From: Propionibacterium acidifaciens DSM 21887
GTDB taxonomy: Bacteria; Actinomycetota; Actinomycetes; Propionibacteriales; Propionibacteriaceae
NCBI RefSeq assembly: GCF_000426605.1
Contig: NZ_AUFR01000001.1
Span: forward strand, 1 to 64,000
Direction: 5' to 3'
DNA: 64,000 nucleotides
The translations under genes and the position numbers were made by a program. Below, in pieces: positions 33,793 through 44,097 of this stretch. Position 1 is the stretch's first letter. Each line of letters starts with the position of its first letter. Below the pieces are notes generated by a model. That model had not been told where the DNA came from and did not search any database. It worked only from the letters and a program-made list of their open reading frames with translations.

Positions 33793-33813
33793 GTTGAGTC
33801 AAGGTTACTCAAG
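33793..33813 (+). promoter_or_regulatory. HAIR element (HspR operator), proximal copy
   Basis: GTTGAGT-CAAGGTT-ACTCAAG (33793-33813) differs from CTTGAGT-N7-ACTCAAG at one base. It lies 103 bp before hsp20 and 35 bp after the distal copy, so HspR repression of hsp20 is expected. Confidence 0.85.
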
Positions 33814-33916
33814 GTGAACGCGGTGAGACCGGTCGAGGCGCGGCCGGTCGAGGCGCGGGAACCGTGCCCGCACGGGAGACTCCCGGGCGGCGAGGACGCA
33901 CAAAGGACGGCGCACG

Positions 33917-34378
33917 ATGAGCACCATGCTGTACAACCCCTTCCGCGAGATGGATCGCTTCTTCGACCAGGCGGCCAGGGCCGTGGCCCGCGACGCCAGG
34001 CTCATGCCGATGGACCTCTACCGCGATGGCGACAACTTCATCGCGAAGCTGGATCTGCCGGGCGTCGATCCGGCCACCATCGAGGTCGGCATCGACGACC
34101 GCACGCTGACCGTCACCGCCGAGCGCAAGCCCGTCGAGATCGAGTCCGGCGACAAGAACCACTGGGTGAGTCGTGAGCGCACCACCGGCAGCTTCGCCCG
34201 CCAGCTCACCCTGGGCGGCGGCCTCGACCTGGCGAACGTCAACGCCGACTACGCCGATGGCGTGCTGACGCTGACGATCCCGGTGGCCGAGGAGGCCAAG
34301 CCGCGCAAGATCTCCGTCACCGGTACGAGCGTCCCGGCCCAGGTCGAGGGCTCGCCCGAGGAGAAGAAGGAGGCATGA
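33917..34378 (+). CDS. hsp20: Hsp20 family small heat-shock protein
   Basis: 153 residues. Alpha-crystallin domain from about 35 to 130: DLYRDGDNFIAKLDLPGVDP, TLTVTAERKPV, RSFARQLTLGGG-like strand (SFARQLTLGGGLDLANVNAD) and the closing ADGVLTLTIPVAE (GVLxLxxP motif). It binds unfolding proteins in the cytoplasm without ATP. Preceded by two HspR operators, so heat induction is likely. ATG 33917 follows AAAGGACGGCGCACG. Confidence 0.95.
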   Translation: MSTMLYNPFREMDRFFDQAARAVARDARLMPMDLYRDGDNFIAKLDLPGVDPATIEVGIDDRTLTVTAERKPVEIESGDKNHWVSRERTTGSFARQLTLGGGLDLANVNADYADGVLTLTIPVAEEAKPRKISVTGTSVPAQVEGSPEEKKEA

Positions 34379-34437
34379 ATCCGCAGGCCCGCGCGAGCGC
34401 CCCGCCGGGGAGCCCGCGCGGGTGGAGGTGATGCGGA

Positions 34438-34471
34438 CAGTGGCCCCGCCGGGCGTTCGGCGGGGCCACTG
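34438..34471 (+). terminator. Terminator after hsp20
   Basis: Perfect 14-bp arms CAGTGGCCCCGCCG (34438-34451) and complement (34458-34471), 6-nt loop. Confidence 0.85.
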
Positions 34472-34524
34472 CTCCGTCCGGGCGCATCCGCCCGCCCCCG
34501 CCCATCGCTACAATCGCTGGACAG

Positions 34525-34598
34525 GGGCGCATAGCTCAGTTGGTCAGAGCGCATCCCTTACAAGGATGAAGTCGGCGGTTCGAGCCCGTCTGCGCCCA
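34525..34598 (+). tRNA. tRNA-Val(TAC)
   Basis: Complete cloverleaf: acceptor GGGCGCA pairs TGCGCCC, D-arm with AGCTCAGTTGGTCAGAGC, anticodon stem CATCC/GGATG with loop CTTACAA (anticodon TAC, valine), and T-loop GTTCGAGCC. Discriminator A at 34598; CCA is not fully encoded (ACCGG). Confidence 0.95.
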
Positions 34599-34600
34599 CC

Positions 34601-34620
34601 GGCCCGGGGCGCCCCGGGCC
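34601..34620. terminator. Palindromic terminator between tRNA-Val and the ABC operon
   Basis: Perfect 20-bp palindrome GGCCCGGGGCGCCCCGGGCC, 2 bp after the tRNA and 12 bp from the converging ATPase gene. Confidence 0.65.
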
Positions 34621-34631
34621 CTCGCCGGGCC

Positions 34632-35405
34632 TCACTCGGTGTGCGTGAGCACCTTCTGGAGGAACTCCTTGGTGCGGTCCTGCTGCGGGTGGTCGAACAG
34701 CTCGGCGGGGGAGCCGGACTCGACGATGAGACCGTCGTCCATGAAGACGGCCAGATCGGAGACCTCGCGGGCGAAGCCCATCTCGTGGGTGACGACCATC
34801 ATCGTCATGCCCGAGGCCGCCAGGTCCTGCATGACCGCCAGCACCTCGCCGACCAGCTCGGGATCGAGGGCGCTGGTGGGCTCGTCGAAGAGCATGAGGT
34901 CGGGTTCCATGGCCAGTGCGCGGGCGATCGCCACGCGCTGCTGCTGACCGCCGGACAACTGCGCCGGGAAGTGGTGGGCGCGGTCGGCCAGACCGACGCG
35001 CTCCAGCAGCTCCATGGCCCGGGCGCGGGCCTCGTCCTTCGGCTTGCCGGCCACCCGCACCGGCGCTGCCATGACGTTCCCGAGGGCGGACATGTGGGGG
35101 AACAGGTTGAACCGCTGGAAGACCATGCCGATCCTCGACCGCTGCGCCGCCAGCTGCTTGGGCCGCAGCTCGTGGAGCCTGCCCCGCTCGTCCCGCCCGT
35201 AGCCCATGAGCGTGCCGTCGACCGTGATCGAACCCGACTGGATCTCCTCGAGCACGTTGACGCAGCGCAGCAGCGTCGACTTGCCCGAGCCCGACGGGCC
35301 CAGGATCGTGCAGACCTGGCCGCGCTCGACCTGAAGACTCACGCCCTTGAGGACGTGCAGATCGCCGTAGAACTTGTGCACCTCGTGCACCTCGACCATT
35401 GCCAT
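34632..35405 (-). CDS. Polar amino-acid ABC transporter ATP-binding protein
   Basis: 257 residues, GlnQ/HisP type. Walker [19 protein letters not shown]-loop [19 protein letters not shown], signature [15 protein letters not shown], Walker [18 protein letters not shown]-loop [14 protein letters not shown]. The ATG at 35405 has GAGGAGGA upstream. Third gene of a binding protein-permease-ATPase operon, 11 bp after the permease. Confidence 0.95.
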   Translation of the reverse strand: MAMVEVHEVHKFYGDLHVLKGVSLQVERGQVCTILGPSGSGKSTLLRCVNVLEEIQSGSITVDGTLMGYGRDERGRLHELRPKQLAAQRSRIGMVFQRFNLFPHMSALGNVMAAPVRVAGKPKDEARARAMELLERVGLADRAHHFPAQLSGGQQQRVAIARALAMEPDLMLFDEPTSALDPELVGEVLAVMQDLAASGMTMMVVTHEMGFAREVSDLAVFMDDGLIVESGSPAELFDHPQQDRTKEFLQKVLTHTE

Positions 35406-35416
35406 GTCCGTCCTCC

Positions 35417-36412
35417 TCAGCCGACCCACTCGTTCGGCGCCGCGTCCGGCGTCGTGCGCGCCGCGTTGATCGCGGCCTGGCGCGAGGTGCGCTGCCTGCG
35501 CCTGCCGCGCCGCGACAACCGGTCCGGGGCCTGCGAGTCGCTGCGCCCGTAGTAGGCCTCGAGCTTCGACTGGAAGAACATGAGGATCGACGTGATGACC
35601 AGGTACCAGATGCCGGCGACCACGAGGAAGGGGATCGGCAGCAGCGTCTGGGAGCCGTAGTCGGTCGCGACCTTGGTGAGCTCCAGGGTGAACGGGACGG
35701 CCGTGACCAGCGAGGTGGTCTTGAGCATCGAGATCGTCTCGTTGCCGGTCGGCGGGACGATGACGCGCATGGCCTGCGGCAGGACGATGCGGAGGAGGAT
35801 CGTGCGCGGACCCATGCCGAGCGCCTGCGCGGCCTCCTCCTGGCCCCTGTCGACCGAGCCGAGCCCCGAGCGGACGATCTCGGACAGGTAGGCGGCCTCG
35901 TTCAGGCCCAGGCCCAGGATGGCGCACACACCGGCGGTGAAGACGTCGTAGGTGCGGAAGCTCCAGAACTCCGGCCCGAAGGGGATGCCCAGGCTCAGCC
36001 GGGGGTAGAGCACGCCGACGAGGCCCCAGAAGATCAGCTGGGTGTAGATCGGCGTCCCGCGGAAGAACCAGATGTAGAAGGTGGCCACGGCGCGCATCAC
36101 CGGATTGTCGCTGCGGCGCATGACGGCCAGCGTCACGGCGAGGACGATGCCGATCGCCATGGCGGCGACCGTGAGGATCAGCGTCCAGCAGATGGCCCGG
36201 CCGATCTCGTAGGTGAACAGCATGGGCAGCACGAGGCCCCAGTGGTAGTTCTTGTTGGTGACCAAGCCGTGAACCGCCATGGCCGCCAGTACGACGATCA
36301 CCGCGACGGCGATCCAGCGCCCCCAGTGGCGCAGCGGGACCGCGTGGATCAGCTGGGGGGCGTCCCCGGCGGACGGGGCGTCGGCGCTCGTGGCCGCTGA
36401 CTCGTTGCTCAT
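35417..36412 (-). CDS. Polar amino-acid ABC transporter permease
   Basis: 331 residues. An N-terminal membrane segment ([19 protein letters not shown]) precedes the HisM-type domain: [58 protein letters not shown] (EAA loop) and [20 protein letters not shown]. The C-terminus is Arg-rich and extra-long ([15 protein letters not shown]). It overlaps the binding-protein stop by 4 bp. Confidence 0.95.
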   Translation of the reverse strand: MSNESAATSADAPSAGDAPQLIHAVPLRHWGRWIAVAVIVVLAAMAVHGLVTNKNYHWGLVLPMLFTYEIGRAICWTLILTVAAMAIGIVLAVTLAVMRRSDNPVMRAVATFYIWFFRGTPIYTQLIFWGLVGVLYPRLSLGIPFGPEFWSFRTYDVFTAGVCAILGLGLNEAAYLSEIVRSGLGSVDRGQEEAAQALGMGPRTILLRIVLPQAMRVIVPPTGNETISMLKTTSLVTAVPFTLELTKVATDYGSQTLLPIPFLVVAGIWYLVITSILMFFQSKLEAYYGRSDSQAPDRLSRRGRRRQRTSRQAAINAARTTPDAAPNEWVG

Positions 36413-37305
36413 CCTTCGACCTCCGGGTTCACGACCGCCTGCTCGGCGACGTTGTCATCGATGCCCCAGGCCGCGAAGATCCGCTTCAGCGTGCCGTCGT
36501 TCATGAGGGACTGCAGGGCGGCCTGCATGGCGCTGGTCATGGCCGGGTCGTCCTTCGGGACGACGACGCCGAACGGGGCCATCTCGGTGACCTCGCCGAT
36601 GGCCGAGATCGTGCCGCCGGTCCTGGAGACCGCGTAGTCGACGACGGGGGAGTCGGCCGACATGGCCTCGATCTTCCCGCCGACGAGGGCCTGCGTCACG
36701 GCGTCCTGACTGTCGTAGCGCTGGATGTCGGGCGGCGTCTGGCAGCGCGTGGCCTGCTCGGCGACCGCGTCGTCCTCCATCGTGCCGGTCTGGACGCCGA
36801 CCGAGCGGCCGCAGACGTTCGTCGGGTCGAAGCCGGTCGGGTTGCCGGTCTGCACGGCCCATGCGATGCCGCCGAAGTAGAACTGGATCATGGTGAAATT
36901 GGACTCGCGCTCGCTCGTGATCGTGAAGGACGAGGCGCCCGCCTCGTACTTGGTCCCGATGGCCGGCATGATCGAGTCGAACTCGGCGTTCTCGACGCCC
37001 AGTTCCAGTCCCATGCGCCGGGCGACGGCCCCCATCATGTCGATCTCGTAGCCGACCGGGGTGCCGCCCTGCTGGAACTCGGCCGGGGCCCAGTACAGGT
37101 TCGAGCCGATGACCAGCCTGCCGTCCGCCGAGACCGATTCGGGAACGAGGGCCTGGACGGCCGGATCCGCCTGCACCGTCGAGGTGTCGTAGCCCGTCGT
37201 GCCCGAGTCGTTGTACTCGGCGATGACGGCGTCGGCCGACTGGCAGGCCGTCAATGACACCGCGCACGCCGCCGCCAGAGCGGCGATGGCTCTCCGTGAA
37301 CGCAC
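36409..37305 (-). CDS. Polar amino-acid ABC transporter substrate-binding lipoprotein
   Basis: 298 residues. Lipoprotein signal [18 protein letters not shown] (lipobox LTAC), then a SBP_bac_3 domain: [72 protein letters not shown]-like [20 protein letters not shown] and [19 protein letters not shown]. It captures polar amino acids outside the membrane. The GTG at 37305 follows AGGAGGG at 6-nt spacing. First gene of the operon. Confidence 0.93.
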   Translation of the reverse strand: MRSRRAIAALAAACAVSLTACQSADAVIAEYNDSGTTGYDTSTVQADPAVQALVPESVSADGRLVIGSNLYWAPAEFQQGGTPVGYEIDMMGAVARRMGLELGVENAEFDSIMPAIGTKYEAGASSFTITSERESNFTMIQFYFGGIAWAVQTGNPTGFDPTNVCGRSVGVQTGTMEDDAVAEQATRCQTPPDIQRYDSQDAVTQALVGGKIEAMSADSPVVDYAVSRTGGTISAIGEVTEMAPFGVVVPKDDPAMTSAMQAALQSLMNDGTLKRIFAAWGIDDNVAEQAVVNPEVEG

Positions 37306-37629
37306 GAGCCCTCCTGCTGTGATTCCGGGTGGACCCGGGGCCCTCGGCCCCGGGCACCCACCGATGCGTGCGCACGCGCCGATCGATCGTGCGCATGCAC
37401 CCATGATTATCGACCGCGGCCCGGCCCCGCGGCGCGCGCGTCCGGCATGTGCTCCCGGCCCGACCCGCGGACGCTCCGGGCGGGGTCCGCGCCGGAGCCC
37501 CGGGGCGCCTCCGGCGCGTCCCGCTGCGCGGCCCTGCGCTGCTCCGCGGCATCGCCCGGGGTCCGCACGGGTCTCGCGGGTGCTCCACGCCTGCCGCCCA
37601 GGGGCCGTTTCCGCGGCGGGACCCGTCGG
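37306..37629. other. Non-coding interval with GC hairpins
   Basis: No gene is supported here. It contains a strong hairpin CCCGGGGCC/GGCCCCGGG (37334-37342 with 37346-37354) in the leader of the binding-protein gene, which could terminate or attenuate, and several short GC inverted repeats downstream of the YqeY gene (37440-37560). Confidence 0.5.
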
Positions 37630-38091
37630 TCAGCCGGTGATGGCCCTCTTCACCGCCGCGGCGACGGCCCGTCCCTCGGCGCGGCCGGCGGCGCGGGCGT
37701 TGACGGCCCTGACGATGGCGCTCATGCTCCTCATGGTCGGGGCCTCGTCACCGCAGACGGCGCGGATCTCCTCGGCGACCATGGCCGTCACCTCGTCCTC
37801 GGACAGCCGGGCGGGAAGATAGCGCGACAGGAGGGCGGCCTCGGCCGACTCCTTCTCGGCCAGTTCGGCGCGACCGGCGTCGGCATAGGTGCGGGCCGAG
37901 TCCTCGCGCGTGCGCACCTCGCGAGTGAGGATGCGCAGCTCCTCCTCGTCGCTCAGCTCGTGGGCGGGCCCGGAGACCTCCGCGTTCATGATGGCGGCGA
38001 TCGCCATGCGGATCGTCGACCTGGCCTGCTCGTCCCTGGCCTTCATGGCCACCACGAGATCGGACTTGAGCTGGTTCTTCAACGCACCCAC
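37630..38091 (-). CDS. GatB/YqeY domain protein
   Basis: 153 residues. [56 protein letters not shown] and the [16 protein letters not shown] end match the YqeY family, which shares the tail domain of the GatB amidotransferase subunit that contacts tRNA. Function of the stand-alone form is unclear. GTG 38091 follows GGGAGTTCCC. It is divergent from prfB. Confidence 0.92.
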   Translation of the reverse strand: MGALKNQLKSDLVVAMKARDEQARSTIRMAIAAIMNAEVSGPAHELSDEEELRILTREVRTREDSARTYADAGRAELAEKESAEAALLSRYLPARLSEDEVTAMVAEEIRAVCGDEAPTMRSMSAIVRAVNARAAGRAEGRAVAAAVKRAITG

Positions 38092-38226
38092 GGGAACTCC
38101 CTGTCGACTGTCGCGTCCCGGACCCGCTCCACGGGCCCGGCGGCCCATCCATCCTCCCACCATTCGCGCGGACCGCCCGTCCATGCCCGCCGGGCTCCGG
38201 CGGGCGGTGCCGTAGACTTGCTCGAC

Positions 38227-39336
38227 GTGGCCCTGGATGAATTGAACGAACGGATCTCCCAGCTCGACAAGTCGCTCGCGTCGATCGAGTCGGTCGTCGA
38301 CGTGCCGGCCAGGAAGGAGCAGATCGCCGAGCTCGAGGTCGAGTCCGCGGCCCCCGATCTGTGGAACGACCAGGAGCACGCCCAGCAGGTGACGAGCAGG
38401 CTCTCGCGCCTCCAGTCCGACGTCGAGCGCGTCGAGGGGCTGCGCGGGCGTCTCGATGACGTGCAGGTGCTCGTCGAACTGGCCGCCGAGGAGGGCGACG
38501 AGGCCACTGCGGACGAGGCGGACAAGGAGATCGGCTCCCTCGCCGAGGAGATCGAGTCCCTCGAGGTGCGCACCCTGCTGTCCGGCGAGTACGACGAGCG
38601 CGACGCCCTCGTGACGATCCGCTCCGAGGCCGGGGGCGTCGACGCGGCGGACTTCGCCGCCATGCTGCTGCGCATGTACGAGCGCTGGTGCGAGCGCCAC
38701 GAGTACGCCTACGAGGTCTACGACATCAGCTACGCGGAGGAGGCCGGCATCAAGTCGGCGACCTTCACGGTCAAGTGCCCCTACGCCTACGGCACCCTCT
38801 CGGTGGAGCAGGGCACCCATCGACTCGTGCGCATCAGCCCCTTCGACAACCAGGGTCGGCGCCAGACGAGCTTCGCCGGCGTCGAGGTGCTGCCGGTCGT
38901 CGAGGAGACCGACCACATCGACGTCCCCGAGCAGGACATCCGCGTCGACGTCTTCCACGCCTCGGGCCCCGGCGGCCAGGGCGTCAACACGACCGACTCC
39001 GCCGTGCGCGTCACCCACCTGCCCACCGGCATCGTCGTGAGCTGCCAGAACGAGCGCTCCCAGATCCAGAACAAGGCGGCCTGCCTGCGGGTCCTCCAGG
39101 CGAAGCTGCTGGAGAGGGCCCGCGCGGAGCGCGAGGCCGAGATGAACGCCCTCAAGTCCGATGGCAACTCATGGGGCTCCCAGATGCGCTCGTACGTCCT
39201 GCACCCCTACCAGATGGTCAAGGACCTGCGCACCAACCACGAGTCGGGCAACCCCGACGCCGTCTTCGACGGCGACATCGACGCCTTCATCGACTCGGGC
39301 ATCCGCTGGCGCCGCAGGGTCGAGCAGGAGAGCTGA
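38227..39336 (+). CDS. prfB: Peptide chain release factor 2
   Basis: 369 residues. Recognises UGA/UAA stop codons and triggers peptide release. The SPF tripeptide is in [17 protein letters not shown] and the catalytic GGQ in [16 protein letters not shown]. The frame is continuous, without the in-frame UGA and programmed +1 shift that many bacteria use to control prfB. The GTG at 38227 lies 7 bp after a TAGACT-like -10 element, so the transcript may be nearly leaderless. It starts the prfB-ftsE-ftsX-smpB series conserved in Actinobacteria. Confidence 0.96.
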   Translation: MALDELNERISQLDKSLASIESVVDVPARKEQIAELEVESAAPDLWNDQEHAQQVTSRLSRLQSDVERVEGLRGRLDDVQVLVELAAEEGDEATADEADKEIGSLAEEIESLEVRTLLSGEYDERDALVTIRSEAGGVDAADFAAMLLRMYERWCERHEYAYEVYDISYAEEAGIKSATFTVKCPYAYGTLSVEQGTHRLVRISPFDNQGRRQTSFAGVEVLPVVEETDHIDVPEQDIRVDVFHASGPGGQGVNTTDSAVRVTHLPTGIVVSCQNERSQIQNKAACLRVLQAKLLERARAEREAEMNALKSDGNSWGSQMRSYVLHPYQMVKDLRTNHESGNPDAVFDGDIDAFIDSGIRWRRRVEQES

Positions 39337-39470
39337 GAGGCCCCGTCCGCGCGACACGCCGGGCGCGTCGAGCCGGGCGCCGGAACGGCTCCTCCTAGAC
39401 TCGTGGGGAACCGTCGAGGGCTTCTGCGGCCGCGGCGGACCCGCCTCAGTCCAGCCGTCAGGAAGCAGCC

Positions 39471-40157
39471 GTGATCACATTCGAGAACGTCACGAAGGTC
39501 CACCAGAACCAGACGGCCCCCGCGCTGTCGCACATCGACGTGAGCGTCGACAGGGGGGAGTTCGCCTTCCTCGTCGGCGCCTCCGGCTCGGGCAAGTCGA
39601 CCTTCCTGCGCCTCATCGTGCGCGAGATCCGCGCCACCTCCGGACGCGTCCTCGTCGACGGCCGGGACGTCGGTCGGCTCGGCCAGTTCCGCGTGCCGAA
39701 GCTGCGCCGCAAGGTCGGCATGGTCTTCCAGGACTTCCGGCTGCTGCCCGGCAAGACGGTCTACGAGAACGTCGCCTTCGGCCTCCAGGTGATCGGCCGC
39801 CCCAGCGCCGAGATCCGCCAGCGCGTACCCGCCACCCTCGACCTGGTGGGCCTGTCGACCAAGGGCGACCGACTCCCCGAGGAGCTCTCCGGCGGTGAGC
39901 AGCAGCGCGTGGCCATCGCCCGGGCCGTCGCCAACGACCCGCTCGTGCTCATCGCCGACGAGCCCACCGGCAACCTCGATCCCGCCACCAGCGTCGGCAT
40001 CATGAAGCTGCTCGACCGCATCAACCGCCGCGGCACCACGGTGCTCATGGCGACCCATGACGCGATGATCGTCGACCAGATGCGCCGCCGCGTCATCGAA
40101 CTCGACGCCGGCGAGGTCGTCCGCGACCAGTCCACCGGCGCCTACGGCACCGCATGA
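39471..40157 (+). CDS. ftsE: Cell-division ABC ATPase FtsE
   Basis: 228 residues. [20 protein letters not shown], Walker [38 protein letters not shown], signature [15 protein letters not shown], Walker [17 protein letters not shown]. With FtsX it forms the membrane complex that activates peptidoglycan hydrolases at the septum. The GTG start follows AGGAAGCA; a TAGACT-type -10 lies at 39396-39401, suggesting its own promoter besides read-through from prfB. Confidence 0.96.
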   Translation: MITFENVTKVHQNQTAPALSHIDVSVDRGEFAFLVGASGSGKSTFLRLIVREIRATSGRVLVDGRDVGRLGQFRVPKLRRKVGMVFQDFRLLPGKTVYENVAFGLQVIGRPSAEIRQRVPATLDLVGLSTKGDRLPEELSGGEQQRVAIARAVANDPLVLIADEPTGNLDPATSVGIMKLLDRINRRGTTVLMATHDAMIVDQMRRRVIELDAGEVVRDQSTGAYGTA

Positions 40158-40249
40158 GCCCGCGGGCCCCCGGTCGTCCGCGCGGTCAGGACCGTCCGCC
40201 CGAGCCCCCGCACACACAGACCTCGTACACACAGACAAGGAGTCCATCG

Positions 40250-41164
40250 ATGCGTCACACCCTGCGTGAGACCTGGTCGGGCCTGCGTCGGAACATGTCG
40301 ATGACCTTCTCGGTCATCGTCACGATGTGGGTCTCGCTGGCACTGTTCGGCGCGAGCCTCATGACCATCGCCGAGGTCGACGAGCTCAAGGGCGAGTGGT
40401 ACGACCGGATCGAGATCTCGGTCTTCCTGTGCAACCAGGACTCCGCGGCGAGCGGGGTCGGGGGCAACTGCGTCGAGGGCGGGGGCGTCGCCGACGACCA
40501 GCGCGAGGCCATCCGCACCGCGCTCGAGTCCGACCCGAACGTCGAGACGATCTACTACCAGACCAAGCAGGAGGCCTACGACGAGTTCCAGACCACCTAC
40601 GGCGACAACCCGGTCAAGGACACCCTCACCGTCGAGCAGATGCAGGAGTCCTTCCGCGTCAAGCTCAAGGACCCGCAGAACTATCGGGGCCTCGTCTCCG
40701 AGCTCTCGGCGCTGGACGGGGTGCAGAACGTCCAGGACCTGCACCCGATCCTCGACCCCTTCTTCCGCGTCATCAACGCCCTCAAATGGGGCACGATGGG
40801 CATCGCCTGCGTGCTCCTGCTGGCCGGCACCCTGCAGATCGCCAACTCGATCCGCATGTCGACATTCACCCGGCGCCGTGAGATCGCCATCATGCGCCTG
40901 GCCGGGGCCTCCACCACCTACGTTCTGCTGCCCTTCCTGCTCGAGGCCCTGTTCGCCGGCGTGATCGGCTCACTGCTCGCCTGCGGCGTCATGGCGGGCC
41001 TGCAGTACTTCGTCGTCGACCGGCTCTCGCAGGCGGTCACGATCTCGCTCGGGATGATCGGATGGGCCCAGACCGGCCGGGCGATGCTCGCCGTGCTGGC
41101 CGTCGGCGTGGCCCTGTCCGTCCTGCCGACCCTCGTCGTCACCCGTCGCCATCTGCGCGTCTGA
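40250..41164 (+). CDS. ftsX: Cell-division protein FtsX
   Basis: 304 residues. First membrane segment SMTFSVIVTMWVSLALFGAS, then a large extracellular loop (about 45-170) that contacts hydrolases in homologues, then three C-terminal segments (IACVLLLAGTLQIANSI, FLLEALFAGVIGSLLACGVM, AMLAVLAVGVALSVLPTLV). The loop holds two Cys (FLCNQ..GGNCVEG) that could pair. ATG 40250 has CAAGGAG upstream, so the in-frame upstream codons are leader. Confidence 0.95.
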   Translation: MRHTLRETWSGLRRNMSMTFSVIVTMWVSLALFGASLMTIAEVDELKGEWYDRIEISVFLCNQDSAASGVGGNCVEGGGVADDQREAIRTALESDPNVETIYYQTKQEAYDEFQTTYGDNPVKDTLTVEQMQESFRVKLKDPQNYRGLVSELSALDGVQNVQDLHPILDPFFRVINALKWGTMGIACVLLLAGTLQIANSIRMSTFTRRREIAIMRLAGASTTYVLLPFLLEALFAGVIGSLLACGVMAGLQYFVVDRLSQAVTISLGMIGWAQTGRAMLAVLAVGVALSVLPTLVVTRRHLRV

Positions 41165-41341
41165 GCCCCTCGCGCCCGCCCGCGCTCCTGCGGTTGCCGG
41201 TAGGGTGGTGCCGCAGACGGGCCGGGCAGGGGCCGATGGTGCTATGCTCACCCGTTCGGGCGGCACCGGGCCCCGCCCGTTCGGACAGCGACACGGGTCT
41301 CGCCCCGATCGGGCGGACGGACATCGATGGAGGGAGCGGGC

Positions 41342-41824
41342 ATGCCGCGCGAGAAGGGCGAGAGGATGATCGCCCGCAACAGGAGGGCGACGCACGACTA
41401 CTCGATCGGCGAGCGCCTCGAGGCGGGCATCGTCCTCACCGGCACGGAGGTCAAGTCGCTGCGCGACGGGCGCGCCTCGCTGGCCGATGCCTTCGCCACC
41501 ATCGACGACGGCGAGGTCTGGCTGCACCAGGCCAACATCCCCGAATACTCCATGGGCAGCTGGCGGCGCAGCCACACGGCCCTGCGCAAGCGCAAGCTCC
41601 TGCTGCACCGCCAGGAGATCGCACGTCTGGAACGCCAGCTGGCCTCCTCGGGCCGCACGCTCGTGCCATTGGCCATGTACTTCAAGGACGGCCGCGCCAA
41701 GGTCGAGCTCGCCGTCGGCACGGGCCGACGCGAGTGGGACAAGCGCCAGGCGATCCGCGAGCGCGACATGAACCGCGAGGCCCAGCGAGAGCTGGCCGAC
41801 CGCACGAGGAGGGGCCGCCGCTGA
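41342..41824 (+). CDS. smpB: SsrA-binding protein SmpB
   Basis: 160 residues. Binds tmRNA and brings it to stalled ribosomes. Blocks: [72 protein letters not shown] and the basic tail [22 protein letters not shown] 41342 has GGAGGGAG 8 nt upstream; ATG 41327 contains that site and is excluded. TATGCT at 41242-41247 is a likely -10. Its partner ssrA is 5.3 kb downstream in this window. Confidence 0.96.
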   Translation: MPREKGERMIARNRRATHDYSIGERLEAGIVLTGTEVKSLRDGRASLADAFATIDDGEVWLHQANIPEYSMGSWRRSHTALRKRKLLLHRQEIARLERQLASSGRTLVPLAMYFKDGRAKVELAVGTGRREWDKRQAIRERDMNREAQRELADRTRRGRR

Positions 41825-41918
41825 GCGCCCGCACGACGAGGAGCACCCCCACTGGCCCCGGACACGCCTCGGGTGATCTCGTCCGTACCCCGAACGCCCC
41901 GACGACGGAAGGAACGAT

Positions 41919-43907
41919 GTGAGCAGTTCGAATCATCCCCATGCCGACCGGTCTCGCCGCCGCGACGGCGCCCCGCATGGTTGGTCTGGTCGGGTGGGTG
42001 CGGTGTTGGCGGTGGTGGTGCTCGTGGTTGCGGGGGCGCTGGTGCCGGGTACGGCGCAGGCGCAGACGAACGACAGCGTCGATTCGTGGGACACGACGTT
42101 CACCGTCGGCACGGATGGCCTGCTCCGCGTGTCGGAGACGATCGTGTGGCGCTTCGGGTCGAACTCGGGGCGGCATGGGATCAAGCGGACGCTGCCGACG
42201 CGGGAACCGTTCGGTGACGAGGCCGACAAGAAGGACGCCGTCTACGACATCACGGATGTGTCGGTGACGAGCCCGGACGCGTCGGCGGCGTTCACGACGA
42301 GCACTGATTGTGAGCAGGGCGATCCCAGGGACTGCTCCGAGACGCTCAAGATCGGTGATGCGAACACGAGGATCACCTCGGCCACGGCGACGTACACGAT
42401 CGGTTACACGGTGTCGGGGGCGTTGCGCAGCTCGGGGGACTACGACGAGCTCTACTGGGATGTCGTCGGCAGTGAGGCGCCCACGATCGACCGGCTCTCG
42501 GTGAGTGTCGAGGTGCCGGGCGGTGTGCAGGAGACGCGGTGCTACTCGGGTGCGGCGGGGACGAGCACGGAGTGCACGAGTCAGGCCGTCGTGGACGGCA
42601 GGGGGGTCTTCACGCAGGAGCCGAGGACGGCTGGGACGGTGACGACGATCGGGGCGAAGATCGCTCCGGGGCTTGTCTCCGACAACCAGCCCCACCTGGA
42701 GAAGGCGCGGATGTCGGAGACCGCCAAGGCGTCGCTCGCCTTTCTGGGCGTGGGCGGCTCCTGCACGATCGCGGCGATCGTCGGACTCCTCCTGTTCTGG
42801 CGAAACAGCCGGGATGAGCGTTTCGCCGATGTGCCGCCCGGTATGGTGCCGGCCGGCACCGATGATGCTCCGGTGCGTCCTGACAAGAAGTCCGATCATG
42901 AGACGATCCCGGTGCGGGTGGTTCCGCCCGATGTGCCGGTGGCGGTCGGTGGTCTGCTCATCGACGGGCGGATCGGGGCGCGGGAGACCTCGGCTGTGCT
43001 CGTGGATCTTGCTGTGCGTGGCGCCATCCAGTTGCGTGCCGAGGATGATGGGGAGAGGGTATATGCGCGGCTCGTGGACGCCTCCCGGGTCGACCAGCCG
43101 TTCGAGGAGGAGTTCCTGCGCACGATCTTCTCGAACGAGAAGGCCGAGCCCGGCGCCGAGGTCGCCCTGCACAAGCCGGGCGCGTTGTTGAAGGCCGGCG
43201 AGCAACTCAGCTCCGACGTCACCTACTCGGCCACGAAAAGCCGCCTCATGAAAAGCGCCGGAAAGGTCGGCGAGAGAGGCTCGGCCATGCTCTCGACGGT
43301 CCTCTGGTGGATGATCGGCCTTCCGATCCTCTTGGGCATGTTCTCCCTCGTGGGCTCCGGGGGCATGCAGTTCACGCCGACGAAGTCCGCCGCAGCGGCG
43401 TCAGTTGACCCCAGCGCAGCGGCGATCCTCGGCTTCGTCATACCGGCGGTCGTCTTCGGCATCGGTTGCTGGCAGATCCACTCCCGGGGTCAGCGCACCG
43501 CGCTCGGCAGGGCGTTCACCGACCAGGTCGACGGCTTCCATGAGTATCTGGCGACGGCGGAGGCTGACCAGATCCAGTTCGAGGAGGGTCGGGACATCTT
43601 CAGCGAGTATCTTCCGTGGGCGATCGCCCTCAACCTGACCAACCGTTGGGCGCAGATCTGTCGGCGACTCGCCGAAGAGGGGCGCCTGCCCGCCACGCCG
43701 CCGGCCTGGTACTACGGCGACCCCGCCTCCTTCAACTACGGCTACTTCGCCGGGAACATGGTGCGGTCCATGAGCGCCGGTTCCAGCCCCGCCCCCTCGA
43801 GCGGCGGCTCCGGCAGTGGTTTCGGCTCCAGCGGCGGCTCGTCGTTCAGCGGCGGCGGGGGCTTCTCCGGAGGCGGCGGCGGTGGCGGCGGCGCCAGCAG
43901 CTGGTGA
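41919..43907 (+). CDS. DUF2207 predicted membrane protein
   Basis: 662 residues. Signal-like segment VLAVVVLVVAGALVPGTAQA, an extracytoplasmic DUF2207 domain (DSWDTTFTVGTDGLLRVSE, SNSGRHGIKRTLPTREPFGD, YDELYWDVVGSEAPTIDRLS), membrane segments near 290 and around 475-540, and a soluble domain with the family's cytosolic part (ADQIQFEEGRDIFSEYLPWA). The C-terminus is Gly/Ser-rich (GGSSFSGGGGFSGG). GTG 41919 follows GGAAGGA. Function unknown. The first 600 codons use more NTG/GNG codons than the neighbours, giving a slightly different base pattern. Confidence 0.88.
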   Translation: MSSSNHPHADRSRRRDGAPHGWSGRVGAVLAVVVLVVAGALVPGTAQAQTNDSVDSWDTTFTVGTDGLLRVSETIVWRFGSNSGRHGIKRTLPTREPFGDEADKKDAVYDITDVSVTSPDASAAFTTSTDCEQGDPRDCSETLKIGDANTRITSATATYTIGYTVSGALRSSGDYDELYWDVVGSEAPTIDRLSVSVEVPGGVQETRCYSGAAGTSTECTSQAVVDGRGVFTQEPRTAGTVTTIGAKIAPGLVSDNQPHLEKARMSETAKASLAFLGVGGSCTIAAIVGLLLFWRNSRDERFADVPPGMVPAGTDDAPVRPDKKSDHETIPVRVVPPDVPVAVGGLLIDGRIGARETSAVLVDLAVRGAIQLRAEDDGERVYARLVDASRVDQPFEEEFLRTIFSNEKAEPGAEVALHKPGALLKAGEQLSSDVTYSATKSRLMKSAGKVGERGSAMLSTVLWWMIGLPILLGMFSLVGSGGMQFTPTKSAAAASVDPSAAAILGFVIPAVVFGIGCWQIHSRGQRTALGRAFTDQVDGFHEYLATAEADQIQFEEGRDIFSEYLPWAIALNLTNRWAQICRRLAEEGRLPATPPAWYYGDPASFNYGYFAGNMVRSMSAGSSPAPSSGGSGSGFGSSGGSSFSGGGGFSGGGGGGGGASSW

Positions 43908-44097
43908 TGACCACCGCGGAGGCCCGTGCGACGCGGTCCGGTCCGCACGCATGATCCGATCCTGTCGGCGGTGTCACGAACACGGCGGGCGGGCCATCAG
44001 CCCTCCGAAGAGCGGTGCACAATGAGTGGGCCGCGCCCCGCCCGGGGATCCCCCCGGACGGGGCGCGCGGACCAGGACCCGCACCGAGGACACCCGC

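Noticed and set aside
38227-38320. Programmed +1 frameshift in prfB
   Set aside because: The frame is continuous from GTG 38227; no internal UGA near codon 26.
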